A stretch of DNA of 64,000 nucleotides from an uncultured Saprospiraceae bacterium (lineage in GTDB: Bacteria > Bacteroidota > Bacteroidia > Chitinophagales > Saprospiraceae), in assembly GCA_937959115.1 (NCBI GenBank), contig CALGAW010000043.1, forward strand, positions 37,165 to 101,164, written 5' to 3'. Of this stretch, positions 18,926-26,885 are shown piece after piece (position 1 is the first letter of the stretch; each line of letters begins with the position of its first letter). A model generated the notes under the pieces. It was not told where the DNA came from, did no database searches, and saw nothing but the letters and a program-made list of their open reading frames with translations. The translations under genes were made by a program, and so were the position numbers.

Positions 18926-19528
18926 ATGGATAATCCCGTTGACAATTACTCAATTCGCATACACCCATACCAGGTTATTATATTCTTAATGCTGGCTGGT
19001 TTATCAGCATTGTTCATAGCATTGACCTTGTCTTACATGTACCAGCGTGTAGTGATGGGAATCGAGCCGATTAGATTACCCATCCTATTCTTATTAAACA
19101 GTTTTCTACTCATTGGCTGTAGTTATTTTATCAAACGAGCAAATAAAGCCTATATTGAAGACAATACCGCTCAATACATTCACAATCTCTACCTGACGAC
19201 TGGGTTAACTGTTATTTTTATGATTGCTCAATATTTCGGTTGGCAGTTAATGGTTAATAGTGGGATGCTTTTAAGCGATGGTCCTGCAACTTCTTATCTA
19301 TATTTGCTCTCAGGATTGCATCTGGTTCACGTTTTTGGAGGATTGCCAGCCTTGCTCTGGTTTATTTATACAGCGAATAAGTACATGAAAGAACCTGTGA
19401 CAGTTCTAGTTTATTTTTCTGATCCAGACCGACGTCTTAAATTGAAACTATTGACCACGTACTGGCATTTTCTTGATGTCTTGTGGATTTATCTTGTTTT
19501 GTTCTTTATGATCATGAGCCTATTTTAG
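18926..19528 (+). CDS. Cytochrome c oxidase subunit III-like membrane protein
   Basis: A 200-residue heme-copper oxidase subunit III homologue. The ATG at 18926 is preferred over a TTG twelve bases upstream. Five hydrophobic helices are visible (about 16-38, 51-70, 88-108, 128-148, 175-198), matching the short bacterial five-helix form. Family hallmarks are QYFGWQ in helix three, SGLHLVHVFGG in helix four and TTYWHFLDVLWIYL in the last helix. Subunits I and II are not adjacent, so this is a stand-alone copy that may belong to an oxidase encoded elsewhere or to a NorE-like accessory role. Confidence 0.85.
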   Translation: MDNPVDNYSIRIHPYQVIIFLMLAGLSALFIALTLSYMYQRVVMGIEPIRLPILFLLNSFLLIGCSYFIKRANKAYIEDNTAQYIHNLYLTTGLTVIFMIAQYFGWQLMVNSGMLLSDGPATSYLYLLSGLHLVHVFGGLPALLWFIYTANKYMKEPVTVLVYFSDPDRRLKLKLLTTYWHFLDVLWIYLVLFFMIMSLF

Positions 19529-19637
19529 ATTGCTTGGCAGTTAGTTGAAGGACACAAAGATTGTCGACCTTGGCTTGTTAATTTGATATATATTGATGTG
19601 GAGAAAATAGAATGATGTTTTAATTACAATTAATAAT

Positions 19638-19850
19638 ATGAAAAAGAAAAAAAAGATAAAAAAAGGAGGAATCGAAAGTTATTATGATGAAAACAAGCCA
19701 GATTCTTCAAGGAGAACAAATTCTGGTTGGTATGAAATCAGAAAATTAAAGAAGGGTTTTGAACTTTCTATTCACCTTGAGCGAGGTATTGATAAAAAAT
19801 TATTCTTTGATGATAAGAAGGCGCTCGACGAATATGTAAAGAAGTTATAG
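19638..19850 (+). CDS. Small basic protein of unknown function
   Basis: A 70-residue ORF starting with a lysine run (MKKKKKIKKGG) followed by a compact, plausible small fold: SGWYEIRKLKKGFELSIHLERG and FFDDKKALDEYVKKL. Composition is coding-like and the ATG is 109 bases after the oxidase gene. No family recognised; it could be a nucleic-acid-binding peptide on the basis of charge alone. It may not be expressed. Confidence 0.45.
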   Translation: MKKKKKIKKGGIESYYDENKPDSSRRTNSGWYEIRKLKKGFELSIHLERGIDKKLFFDDKKALDEYVKKL

Positions 19851-20937
19851 GTTTCTAGGAGTTTTCGGAAACTATATATAGGTTATAAGGAGAATATAAA
19901 TCTAATTACTGCTCCGAAATTTAAATCCTGGGCATTCAGTAAGACCTTAGATGACAGTCGAACTTGAAACAATAAAAACATATTGTTTGGAAAAGAGGTT
20001 TCAGATTAAGACAAATGAATTTGTTCAGATGTCAATTAGAATGTATCCTAAGAATTTTTCACTAGAGAACCTAATCAGTTATATGGTTCTATAATAACCC
20101 ACCCTTTCCCGTTTACAAGTATGTCCCTTTCTAGCCAAGGCCGTATGGTACAGACAACCTGACCACGAGGTTAGCAGATAATCTGATCCAGGCAATTGAG
20201 GAATCAAGCCAAACAGCTTTACCGTCTTCTTGATCTAGGCAATGGAGGAATCAACCCTTTACCGTCTTCTTGAAGGCAAGTTTTGTATTTTTGGCAGTTT
20301 GCTCATAGAGTGCTGGCATCTAATTTTGCAGTGTAAGACAAGCATTGCTTACTTAGATAGGTATTCCCTGTAAATTATGAGTGCTTTTAGAGTTCTTTAT
20401 TTTTCAGTCAATTACTATTAGTACAAAAATATTCAAAGTATTTGGTCTACTGATGTTTACATTGGTTTTACAAGTGTTTCTATCAAAAACACCTTGCCCC
20501 CGTTTTTGACAATAATGCTTGATTTGGGGTGAAACAATAAGCGAATCAAGCCGTAATGCATTGAAAGTGATGGGTGGTTTAATTTTCAGGACTCCCAAGA
20601 TAAGAAGAATTATAAATGTCATTAAGTTAACTCGTTTGCGATCACTATTCATTAAGGAAATTACGCCTCACATGCAGTGCTCGAAAAAAGGTGCTGCAAA
20701 TTCTGAGGTGTATGCACCATGCTGAGTTATCACGCACCTAGAGCATTAAACCACGTTAGACTTCAATGGTTTATCTCTTAGCTTAACGATATTAATTGAA
20801 TTATCACGAATTTAAATGATACTGCCAAGATTTTGAGTATCCATGTACTACGCCAGCATGTTGGAGAATCTTCGATTATACAAAAGCTCCAATCTAAAAG
20901 AATCAACTGCTGCTAGTCTCTATAGACGAAGTATATT
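19851..20937. other. Gene-poor, apparently decayed region
   Basis: About 1.1 kb without a convincing gene. Short open frames exist but have no start context or recognisable motif. On the minus strand near 20090-20170 a short peptide frame (RPWLERDILVNGKGWVIIE) reads like a fragment of a real protein bounded by stops. The stretch also holds an imperfect tandem duplication at 20184-20270. Its position beside the repressor pair suggests an old, eroded insertion. Confidence 0.5.
20184..20270. repeat. Imperfect tandem duplication (47 + 40 bp)
   Basis: Copy one at 20184-20230 and copy two at 20231-20270 both start TGATC(C/T)AGGCAAT and end CTTTACCGTCTTCT. They differ by a 7-base indel and a few substitutions, so the duplication is not recent. 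Confidence 0.7.
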
Positions 20938-21648
20938 TTAATAGATTCCTGAACTTGTCAAGCGGCATTTAACCTTTAATATCTGGGTTATTTCATCCAA
21001 CTCGACATCATAGGGCTTATAAACAGCGTCATTATCAGAGATCAGTCGAAATCTGGCAACGATATTGTTTTCTCTGATTTGCTGGATGCGTTTAGTAACT
21101 ACGACATCAGTAACTACGACGTAAACAGAATTGTCTTTAACAGGCTCCCCACGTTCGAGTGGCTCGCAGATTATGATGTCTCCATTTGTAATTGTAGGAA
21201 GCATACTGTCACCACTAATTTCAAAAGCAATCAATTTCCCTTCTTGTCCAGGAATACTAAAATTCTGTAAACTATTGAGGTATTCCTTGTCATGCTTGCC
21301 TAAAGCATAACCTGCAACCGCTTTATATGGAACAAGTGTTATGTTGTTCCGACCTTCATACCCATCGTCATTTAAACTGGCAGAGTTCCCAGATGGCCCA
21401 TCTCCAAGAACCATTTCTGGACTACAGCCAAACACATAATTTGCATTTATGTTATAAGCCTCAATCAATCGATTTATTTGATCAACAGTAATATTCCTTT
21501 TTCCTTTAAGAATACTATTAACAACATGGTTGTAAGTACCTAATTTCTTAGCAATATCAGATTTACCCCTGATCAATCTATTTTCTTCAAGATAAGCGTA
21601 GATTTCTCTAAACTTAATATTGACGATGTTCTCTAAAAATCCAGTCAT
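20938..21648 (-). CDS. XRE/S24 (LexA/CI-like) self-cleaving repressor
   Basis: A 236-residue transcription repressor. The N-terminal helix-turn-helix spans about 28-70 (SDIAKKLGTYNHVVNSILKG, then TVDQINRLIEAYNIN). The C-terminal S24 domain has the Ala112-Gly113 cleavage pair in KAVAGYALG, the nucleophile Ser148 in ISGDSMLPT and the general base Lys186 in VVTKRI, so self-cleavage looks possible. Proteins of this type are phage repressors or stress-responsive regulators. It is divergent from the small HTH protein across a 176-base gap, an arrangement common in genetic switches. No phage genes are in the window, so it may be a relic of an element or a chromosomal regulator. Confidence 0.88.
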   Translation of the reverse strand: MTGFLENIVNIKFREIYAYLEENRLIRGKSDIAKKLGTYNHVVNSILKGKRNITVDQINRLIEAYNINANYVFGCSPEMVLGDGPSGNSASLNDDGYEGRNNITLVPYKAVAGYALGKHDKEYLNSLQNFSIPGQEGKLIAFEISGDSMLPTITNGDIIICEPLERGEPVKDNSVYVVVTDVVVTKRIQQIRENNIVARFRLISDNDAVYKPYDVELDEITQILKVKCRLTSSGIY

Positions 21649-21713
21649 AACTATTTTATTATGTATAAAATCTTAATTAAGACACCGCAAGTTAAATATT
21701 ATTGTTTCAAAAA

Positions 21714-21721
21714 CAAAGTTA
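21714..21721 (-). promoter_or_regulatory. Putative -7 element for the S24 repressor gene
   Basis: Read on the minus strand, TAACTTTG fits TAnnTTTG and lies 66 bases before the repressor ATG. It sits in the 176-base gap shared with the divergent HTH gene. I could not place a well-spaced -33 box. Confidence 0.3.
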
Positions 21722-21824
21722 TTAAGAACAAAATGTTTATTTAGTTTATAAATAGCTACAAAAAGTTTTCATTTGTGTATATAATTCAAAATATGTTGTA
21801 TTTTACACCAAAATTAGATTTGAT

Positions 21825-22154
21825 ATGAGATACGTATTGGTTTTTATAGCGTTTATTTTCTTTACAGCTTGTGAAATAGATCATAACCGACCTGGTGCAA
21901 ACATGGATCAAGCGGCCTTTGATGTAAAATTGCAAGAAGTTGCAAAGAAAGGGAAATACCCTTCTATTGGTGAGCAAATTTTAAATGCTAGGACCTTGAA
22001 AGGTATATCTGAAGATGAATTGGCTAAGGCAGTTGGTCTTTCTAAGAATAATATTATTTCTATCGAAAAAAATAGAGTCGTTCCCACACGAGAAGTTATC
22101 ACAGATTTGCAAAGTGTTCTCGAATCAGAGATTATTATTGATGCAAATAAATAG
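21825..22154 (+). CDS. Lipobox-containing XRE-type helix-turn-helix protein
   Basis: A 109-residue protein combining two elements that rarely meet. Residues 1-16 look like a lipoprotein signal (MRYVLVFIAFIFFTAC, lipidation at Cys16). Residues about 48-105 form a clear XRE-type HTH: IGEQILNARTLKGISEDELA, KAVGLSKNNIISIEKNR, VPTREVITDLQSVL. An internal ATG at 21903 (Met27) would yield an 83-residue cytosolic HTH protein, so dual starts are possible. It diverges from the S24 repressor and precedes an ECF sigma gene by 99 bases. If the signal is used, the HTH would be periplasmic or outer-membrane tethered, where DNA binding is not expected, so the fold may have been reused. Confidence 0.7.
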   Translation: MRYVLVFIAFIFFTACEIDHNRPGANMDQAAFDVKLQEVAKKGKYPSIGEQILNARTLKGISEDELAKAVGLSKNNIISIEKNRVVPTREVITDLQSVLESEIIIDANK

Positions 22155-22253
22155 CCAATAGTAAAGCAAGATTAAGAAATAATCGTTTTTTTTTCACCTT
22201 AACACACCATTTCTCGTTAAAGGTGCATCTATGTTATTGAAGTTAAGTATTAA

Positions 22254-22838
22254 ATGTACTCAATGCATACTTTCGATAACATAAACCTAATCATACACGC
22301 ATTGACTGAACAAGAGCTCATAGCACGTTGTAAAAGTGAAGACCGTCAGGCTCAGAAGCTACTTTATGAGAAATTTTCTCCTAAGATGTTCGGTGTATGC
22401 AGACGTTACCTAAAAATTAATGAGGATGCTGAAGATGTACTAGTAGAAGGCTTTTATAAAGTGTTCAACAAGATTGATATGTACAAGGGGAATGGTAGTT
22501 TTGAAGGTTGGATCAGAAGAATAATGGTGAATGAATCTCTCATGTTTTTAAGAAAACGAAACAATTTTAACCTTTCAGTAGAAATAAGCAATATAGAAGT
22601 AAAATCAGTGATCAATGCACAAGATGAGCTAGAAGCCCAAGATATCATGGACTTGCTTGGCTTATTGCCCACTGGATACCGTACGATATTCAACCTTTAT
22701 GTTATTGAAGGATACAAGCACCGAGAAATTGCTGAAATGCTGGGAATTAGTATCAATACCTCTAAATCTCAGTTGATCTTAGCAAAAAAGAAACTTAGGA
22801 AATTAATCCGGCTAAACCAGTATCCCGAAGCGGGATAA
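22254..22838 (+). CDS. ECF-type RNA polymerase sigma factor
   Basis: A 194-residue sigma-70 family factor. Region 2 spans about 37-100 (YEKFSPKMFGVCRRYLK ... EDVLVEGFYKVFNKI ... FEGWIRRIMVNESL) and region 4 about 135-185 (LPTGYRTIFNLYVIEGYKHREIA, EMLGISINTSKSQL). There is no region 1.1 or 3, as expected for ECF factors. It is followed after 8 bases by a one-membrane-segment protein that is probably its anti-sigma partner. The start used is the first ATG; another ATG three codons later is equally possible. Confidence 0.9.
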   Translation: MYSMHTFDNINLIIHALTEQELIARCKSEDRQAQKLLYEKFSPKMFGVCRRYLKINEDAEDVLVEGFYKVFNKIDMYKGNGSFEGWIRRIMVNESLMFLRKRNNFNLSVEISNIEVKSVINAQDELEAQDIMDLLGLLPTGYRTIFNLYVIEGYKHREIAEMLGISINTSKSQLILAKKKLRKLIRLNQYPEAG

Positions 22839-22846
22839 ATTGTATT

Positions 22847-24220
22847 ATGAAGAATAACGAAGAAATATTTGATCAGTTTCGCAAAAATGAGCACAAACTG
22901 GATGCGGCACCCACGCCTATGGCTTGGGACAGATTAGAGCAAAAACTCGACAGTAAGAACACCACCAAACGAAAAGTATTGTGGAATTACTACGCTGCCG
23001 CAGCTGGCTTCCTTCTATTGGCTTTGATGGGGATATTCTATCTTTTTCAAGATAACAATCAATTACACACCACCACAACAATCGCTCAAGCTGATAAATC
23101 AGATGCACCCAATTCCAGTATTGTGCAACAGGAAGAGGCAAAACCAGCGCGTCCCATCTTAATGAGCCATCGTGAAAAACAGTATTACTATGGAAATCAG
23201 CCCATCGCTGCAAATATTCCTAAGAAGAATAATGTAAACAAAAGTCCTATAAATCAAACTCAGTCTGCCACCGTTGAAGAAGTAGAAGAAAGTGTACTAG
23301 ACGATAAGTTAATTGCATTGAACACGGATAAATATAACCAATCCGTTCCTTCAGACAAAAGTGTCCCAACGAATATACCAAAGTCAAAATCGAAAATCGA
23401 TCCAGTTCCTTCAAAACCAATGAGAAAGGCTCCATTAGTGGAAGTTATGATTGAAGACAATACTGATGCAGAGGGCATGGTTAAAAAGGAACAAATGGCT
23501 CCTTCCCTTGAGCAATATTCTAAGACTTCATCTATGCCTGCAGTTGAAGAAACTTCCCCGCAGGTTTCAGCAGAGCTTAGTGATAATCTAGCAGAAGAAG
23601 TAGAAGAATCAATTGCAAGAGATGAGAAACCAATGGTACTTGATCAAGTTGAAACGACAACCGTAGAGAAAAAAGTTGAGCGTAAAAGAAGAAAATCAGA
23701 AGCCTATCCGTCCAATCAACCAATGATGACGGCTGCTTCCGAGGCAGAAGACATTGTAGATCCTGAACCACCAAACCTCAAAGATATTGCTCTTGGTAAC
23801 TCAGTTTCAGCAATGCCGAAAGCTAGTTCCTCAAATGACGACGCTGCCTCAAGTCAAAATAATTACCAAATTAACCAACTGAATTGGATTTCTGGTTCTT
23901 GGATTGATTATAACTTGAATACAAAAGAGGTTTGGGAAAACATATCTGCTAATCAGCTTATTGGAACGGTCTACTCCTATGAAAACAATAATGAGCCGTA
24001 CGAATCTGATCGGATCCAAATAAAGCGGTCAAGAGGTAAAATTATCTTAATTCAACAAAATGAGGTGTTTGACTTAATTGAAATCAATGGTAAAAAGGCT
24101 ATTTTTAGAAGTCAAGTAGATAATAAAACGTTGGTCAAAATATTCCAATCTGGCAACAAACTTAAAATTTCTAAACTGAAATCTAATAAAACTGAAACTA
24201 AAGTTCTTAGAAAAGAATAA
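22847..24220 (+). CDS. Probable anti-sigma factor with single membrane segment
   Basis: A 457-residue protein. The N-terminus (EEIFDQFRKNEHKLDAAPTP, then AWDRLEQKLD) is the short cytosolic sigma-binding type common beside Bacteroidota ECF factors. One transmembrane helix lies at about 48-66 (AAAAGFLLLALMGIFYLF). A long low-complexity acidic/Ser/Lys-rich periplasmic stretch covers about 70-335, and a compact beta domain ends the protein at about 342-457 (LNWISGSWIDYN ... VWENISANQLIGTVYSY). That last part resembles lipocalin-like DUF6265 domains. Co-transcribed with the sigma gene. Anti-sigma role is inferred from position and topology. Confidence 0.75.
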   Translation: MKNNEEIFDQFRKNEHKLDAAPTPMAWDRLEQKLDSKNTTKRKVLWNYYAAAAGFLLLALMGIFYLFQDNNQLHTTTTIAQADKSDAPNSSIVQQEEAKPARPILMSHREKQYYYGNQPIAANIPKKNNVNKSPINQTQSATVEEVEESVLDDKLIALNTDKYNQSVPSDKSVPTNIPKSKSKIDPVPSKPMRKAPLVEVMIEDNTDAEGMVKKEQMAPSLEQYSKTSSMPAVEETSPQVSAELSDNLAEEVEESIARDEKPMVLDQVETTTVEKKVERKRRKSEAYPSNQPMMTAASEAEDIVDPEPPNLKDIALGNSVSAMPKASSSNDDAASSQNNYQINQLNWISGSWIDYNLNTKEVWENISANQLIGTVYSYENNNEPYESDRIQIKRSRGKIILIQQNEVFDLIEINGKKAIFRSQVDNKTLVKIFQSGNKLKISKLKSNKTETKVLRKE

Positions 24221-24372
24221 TGACATGATTAATAGGTAAATATATACTACCTTTGAGGACAACCATAAGGATATGTCTACCAATCAATAAGTGATTTTAA
24301 TAAAAACTTTAAGAAAATATTAACACTTTTTAATCAGTTTTCTCGTCATAATAAGGAACGCTAAAAATAAAC

Positions 24373-25686
24373 ATGCTAAAGATGACTAAATCAAACTTTT
24401 TCTTTTCCTTTCTAACGCTCCTTTTCCTAAGCACAACGTCAATATCCGCTGAATCAATTGCAAAAGACTCGTTGAATCTAATTGAGTTTAATAGAGCATT
24501 AAATGGAGGGGACTGGAAAGTTAAATGGGATTTTAAACAACCTGTTTCAAAATGGTATGGTGTCAGAACCTCAAAGGGTAGGGTAACCCACCTAACATTG
24601 TTTGGAAATAACTTGAAAGGTAAAATTCCTGCTGAATTAGGATATTTAACCGGATTAATTTCCTTAAATCTTGGTAACAATCATTTTGAAGGTAATTTCC
24701 CATCTACGATTGAACATTTAGATAAGTTGGAACGTATGTTTGTTCAGAATAGTGAACTCTCAGGACCATTACCAGCTGAAATTGGCCTACTAGACAATTT
24801 GGCTTATCTAGGGTTGAAAGAAAATAGAATTAGCGGAGATTTACCTGAAACTTTAGGCCTATTACCGAAATTGGTTAGTGTCTATTTAGATGACAATCAA
24901 TTGACTGGAACCGTACCAGCGTCAATGGCTACTATGGATAGTCTAAGAACAATTTCGCTTAAAAATAACAACATAAACGAAGTGCTTTCTAGCCAATTCG
25001 TTGAGGCTAGACTAGGAAACTTCAATCTCATAGGAAACAGCCTAACGTTTGAAGATCTATTGCCACTTAAAGCAATCGCTAGTCAGTTAAACCGATGTGG
25101 ACATAAAACCTTAAGTTATGACGAGCAGGCAATACTTGAGTTGCCAGCATTCCTTGAACTATATCCGAAGCAGTCTTCAATCATCTCGATTCCAGAACTC
25201 ACAAGTGTTAGCGGAAATGTGTTTAACTGGTTTAAAGATGGAGAATTCCTAGAAACACGTTATTCAAATGACTTTGCAATAGTGAAAATGGACGCATTTA
25301 AAGAAGGTGTTTATAGTTGTGAGATATCGAATCCAAGCATACCAGATCTCATTCTAAATACGACAGATATCAAGGTGACTAAGAAAAAATGGAATGGAGA
25401 AGACTTCAATGATCAGATCACAGTTTCCAGTGGGCTAAACATCTTTCCGAATCCAACTGATGGAGCATTCAGCTATTCGTTCAATCATAAAAATTCTGGT
25501 AAATTCACCGTAACCGTAACGGATGTACTCGGCCAAGTTTTCTTTACTGAAGAAATCAACAAAGCAGATTCTAGCTTTAAAGGAAACATCACGATTGACG
25601 GTCTAGCTAGTGGAATCTATCTTCTAACAGTGAAAAACGATGCAAGTAAGTTCTCAGGAAAACTGACGATTATCCCTAGAGACTAA
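24373..25686 (+). CDS. Secreted leucine-rich-repeat protein with T9SS sorting domain
   Basis: A 437-residue exported protein. Signal peptide about 1-26 (ending SISAES). Residues about 30-65 resemble the LRRNT-like cap found before plant-type LRRs (LIEFNRALNGGDWKVKW), and about 68-220 hold six or more plant-type repeats with the LxGxIPxxLGxLxxLxxLxLxxNxx pattern (GKIPAELGYL, GPLPAEIGLL, GDLPETLGLL). An Ig-like segment follows at about 240-340, then a T9SS type A domain (LNIFPNPTDGAFSY ... LASGIYLLTVKND). Likely a surface protein-binding or adhesion factor. The ECF pair upstream is not obviously linked: a 152-base gap separates them. Confidence 0.88.
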   Translation: MLKMTKSNFFFSFLTLLFLSTTSISAESIAKDSLNLIEFNRALNGGDWKVKWDFKQPVSKWYGVRTSKGRVTHLTLFGNNLKGKIPAELGYLTGLISLNLGNNHFEGNFPSTIEHLDKLERMFVQNSELSGPLPAEIGLLDNLAYLGLKENRISGDLPETLGLLPKLVSVYLDDNQLTGTVPASMATMDSLRTISLKNNNINEVLSSQFVEARLGNFNLIGNSLTFEDLLPLKAIASQLNRCGHKTLSYDEQAILELPAFLELYPKQSSIISIPELTSVSGNVFNWFKDGEFLETRYSNDFAIVKMDAFKEGVYSCEISNPSIPDLILNTTDIKVTKKKWNGEDFNDQITVSSGLNIFPNPTDGAFSYSFNHKNSGKFTVTVTDVLGQVFFTEEINKADSSFKGNITIDGLASGIYLLTVKNDASKFSGKLTIIPRD

Positions 25687-25823
25687 GGTTTTTTATTGAT
25701 TAATTCTACTAATCAATGATTACTTAGGAAGTTGTTCTGTTAATGAACGAAGGTCTTATATTCGTCCTGAATTTATCTAGTAAATACCTTGTCTTTAGTT
25801 AATGATTAAACTTAGATTTCAGT

Positions 25824-26858
25824 TTAAACTAAATCCCGTTTAAACAACGGTTTAAAAAACCGAATAAAGGTCCGAGTGGAATGATCTAACTCAGTATCCA
25901 CGTGATAAAAGTCATCTACAGCCTCAGGTTTTAAATAATGCCGTCTTATCGAAACAGCCACACGATCAGATTCTGCCCCCATTGCCTTAAATGTCCAAAC
26001 TTCAGAGCCTCCGTCAATTCCAATACGCTCTACAAAAGACATTAGAACCATGTTATGAGACGCATTGCTGCCAGACCCATTAAACAATTGGACCACACAA
26101 CCAGGTGTCACCTCTTCAACTGTCAACTGCTTATACCGGCTGGAAACTTGTAAACTGCCTGCCGTAATATAATGGTCATTTGATAGCATATCAGGCTGAT
26201 ATCCGCTGAAGAAAACACAATCATGCATGAAGATATTGCATTTCCACAAATCAGGTCCCCAATTCACCTTAAACTCCTTGTTTCCATTTATCAGTTCAGT
26301 TCTCCGTTCTGATGCGCCATCCAACTGCCCGTTGGGGCTGCGGAAAACTAAAGAGGAAGTCCCGTAAAACTTACCTAGCTCACCTGCCCCTCTATACCGT
26401 GCAGCCTTTAATAGTTTCTTATTTGGTGTTTCTGGCATCGTCAAGTAGTTCGCCTTTGCCATTTCAAGTTCCTTGTACTTCAAGCAATACTCATAAAAGC
26501 ATAACTCATCCACTGATGGCACATAACATTGATTGCCGACCGTAAGTGCTCTGTGCTCGTTAAACGCGCTTAGAGAGGACTCATGCATGCCATTACGCTC
26601 TGCGACTTTCTCTAAATCAATAACCGCCTCATTCTCAAACATGTCCTCAGCAGTCAGTGTGTAGTTCGTCCCTTGTGTTAAGTTTACGCCATCGACCTGA
26701 TCCGCTTTCAACGGGTATGTGATTAAAGGCGTAGGATCTGTAATCGGTGGATCTGCTATTGGTGGCTCGCTAGGTGTTGGCTCTGATGGAGTAGGAGTGG
26801 GTGAAGGTTGTGTCTTAGGACCAAACAACCATTTAAAAAAATCAAGAATGAATTTCAT
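25824..26858 (-). CDS. Putative cysteine amidase (NlpC/P60- or CHAP-like) with proline-rich linker
   Basis: A 344-residue protein. A short amphipathic N-terminus (MKFILDFFKWLFGP) is followed by a Pro/Thr/Ser linker to about residue 45, a LysM-like segment around 66-118 (YTLTAEDMF ... VGNQCYVPSVDEL), then a domain with a candidate cysteine nucleophile Cys207 (WKCNIFMHDCVFFSG) and candidate His268 (ASHNMVLM). That arrangement recalls papain-like peptidoglycan amidases, but key surrounding motifs are weak. No standard signal peptide is visible, so its location is unclear; it could be injected, lysed out, or anchored by the hydrophobic N-terminus. It resembles cell-wall hydrolases and toxin-like amidases; no immunity-type partner adjoins it. 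Confidence 0.55.
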   Translation of the reverse strand: MKFILDFFKWLFGPKTQPSPTPTPSEPTPSEPPIADPPITDPTPLITYPLKADQVDGVNLTQGTNYTLTAEDMFENEAVIDLEKVAERNGMHESSLSAFNEHRALTVGNQCYVPSVDELCFYEYCLKYKELEMAKANYLTMPETPNKKLLKAARYRGAGELGKFYGTSSLVFRSPNGQLDGASERRTELINGNKEFKVNWGPDLWKCNIFMHDCVFFSGYQPDMLSNDHYITAGSLQVSSRYKQLTVEEVTPGCVVQLFNGSGSNASHNMVLMSFVERIGIDGGSEVWTFKAMGAESDRVAVSIRRHYLKPEAVDDFYHVDTELDHSTRTFIRFFKPLFKRDLV

Positions 26859-26885
26859 AGTATGGAGATTTTAAGCACATAAATA

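Noticed and set aside
20404..20725. Two overlapping opposite-strand ORFs of 68-82 codons
   Set aside because: Neither has a convincing start context, coding-like composition or recognisable motif; both lie in the decayed region.
20640..20930. Possible tyrosine recombinase relics (short pieces such as ITPHM and SIHVLRQH)
   Set aside because: The pieces are short, in different frames and fit the integrase pattern only loosely; not enough to call.
25695..25717. Hairpin ATTGATTA/TAATCAAT after the LRR gene as a terminator
   Set aside because: The T-run precedes rather than follows the stem in the plus direction, and the stem is pure AT-rich and weak.
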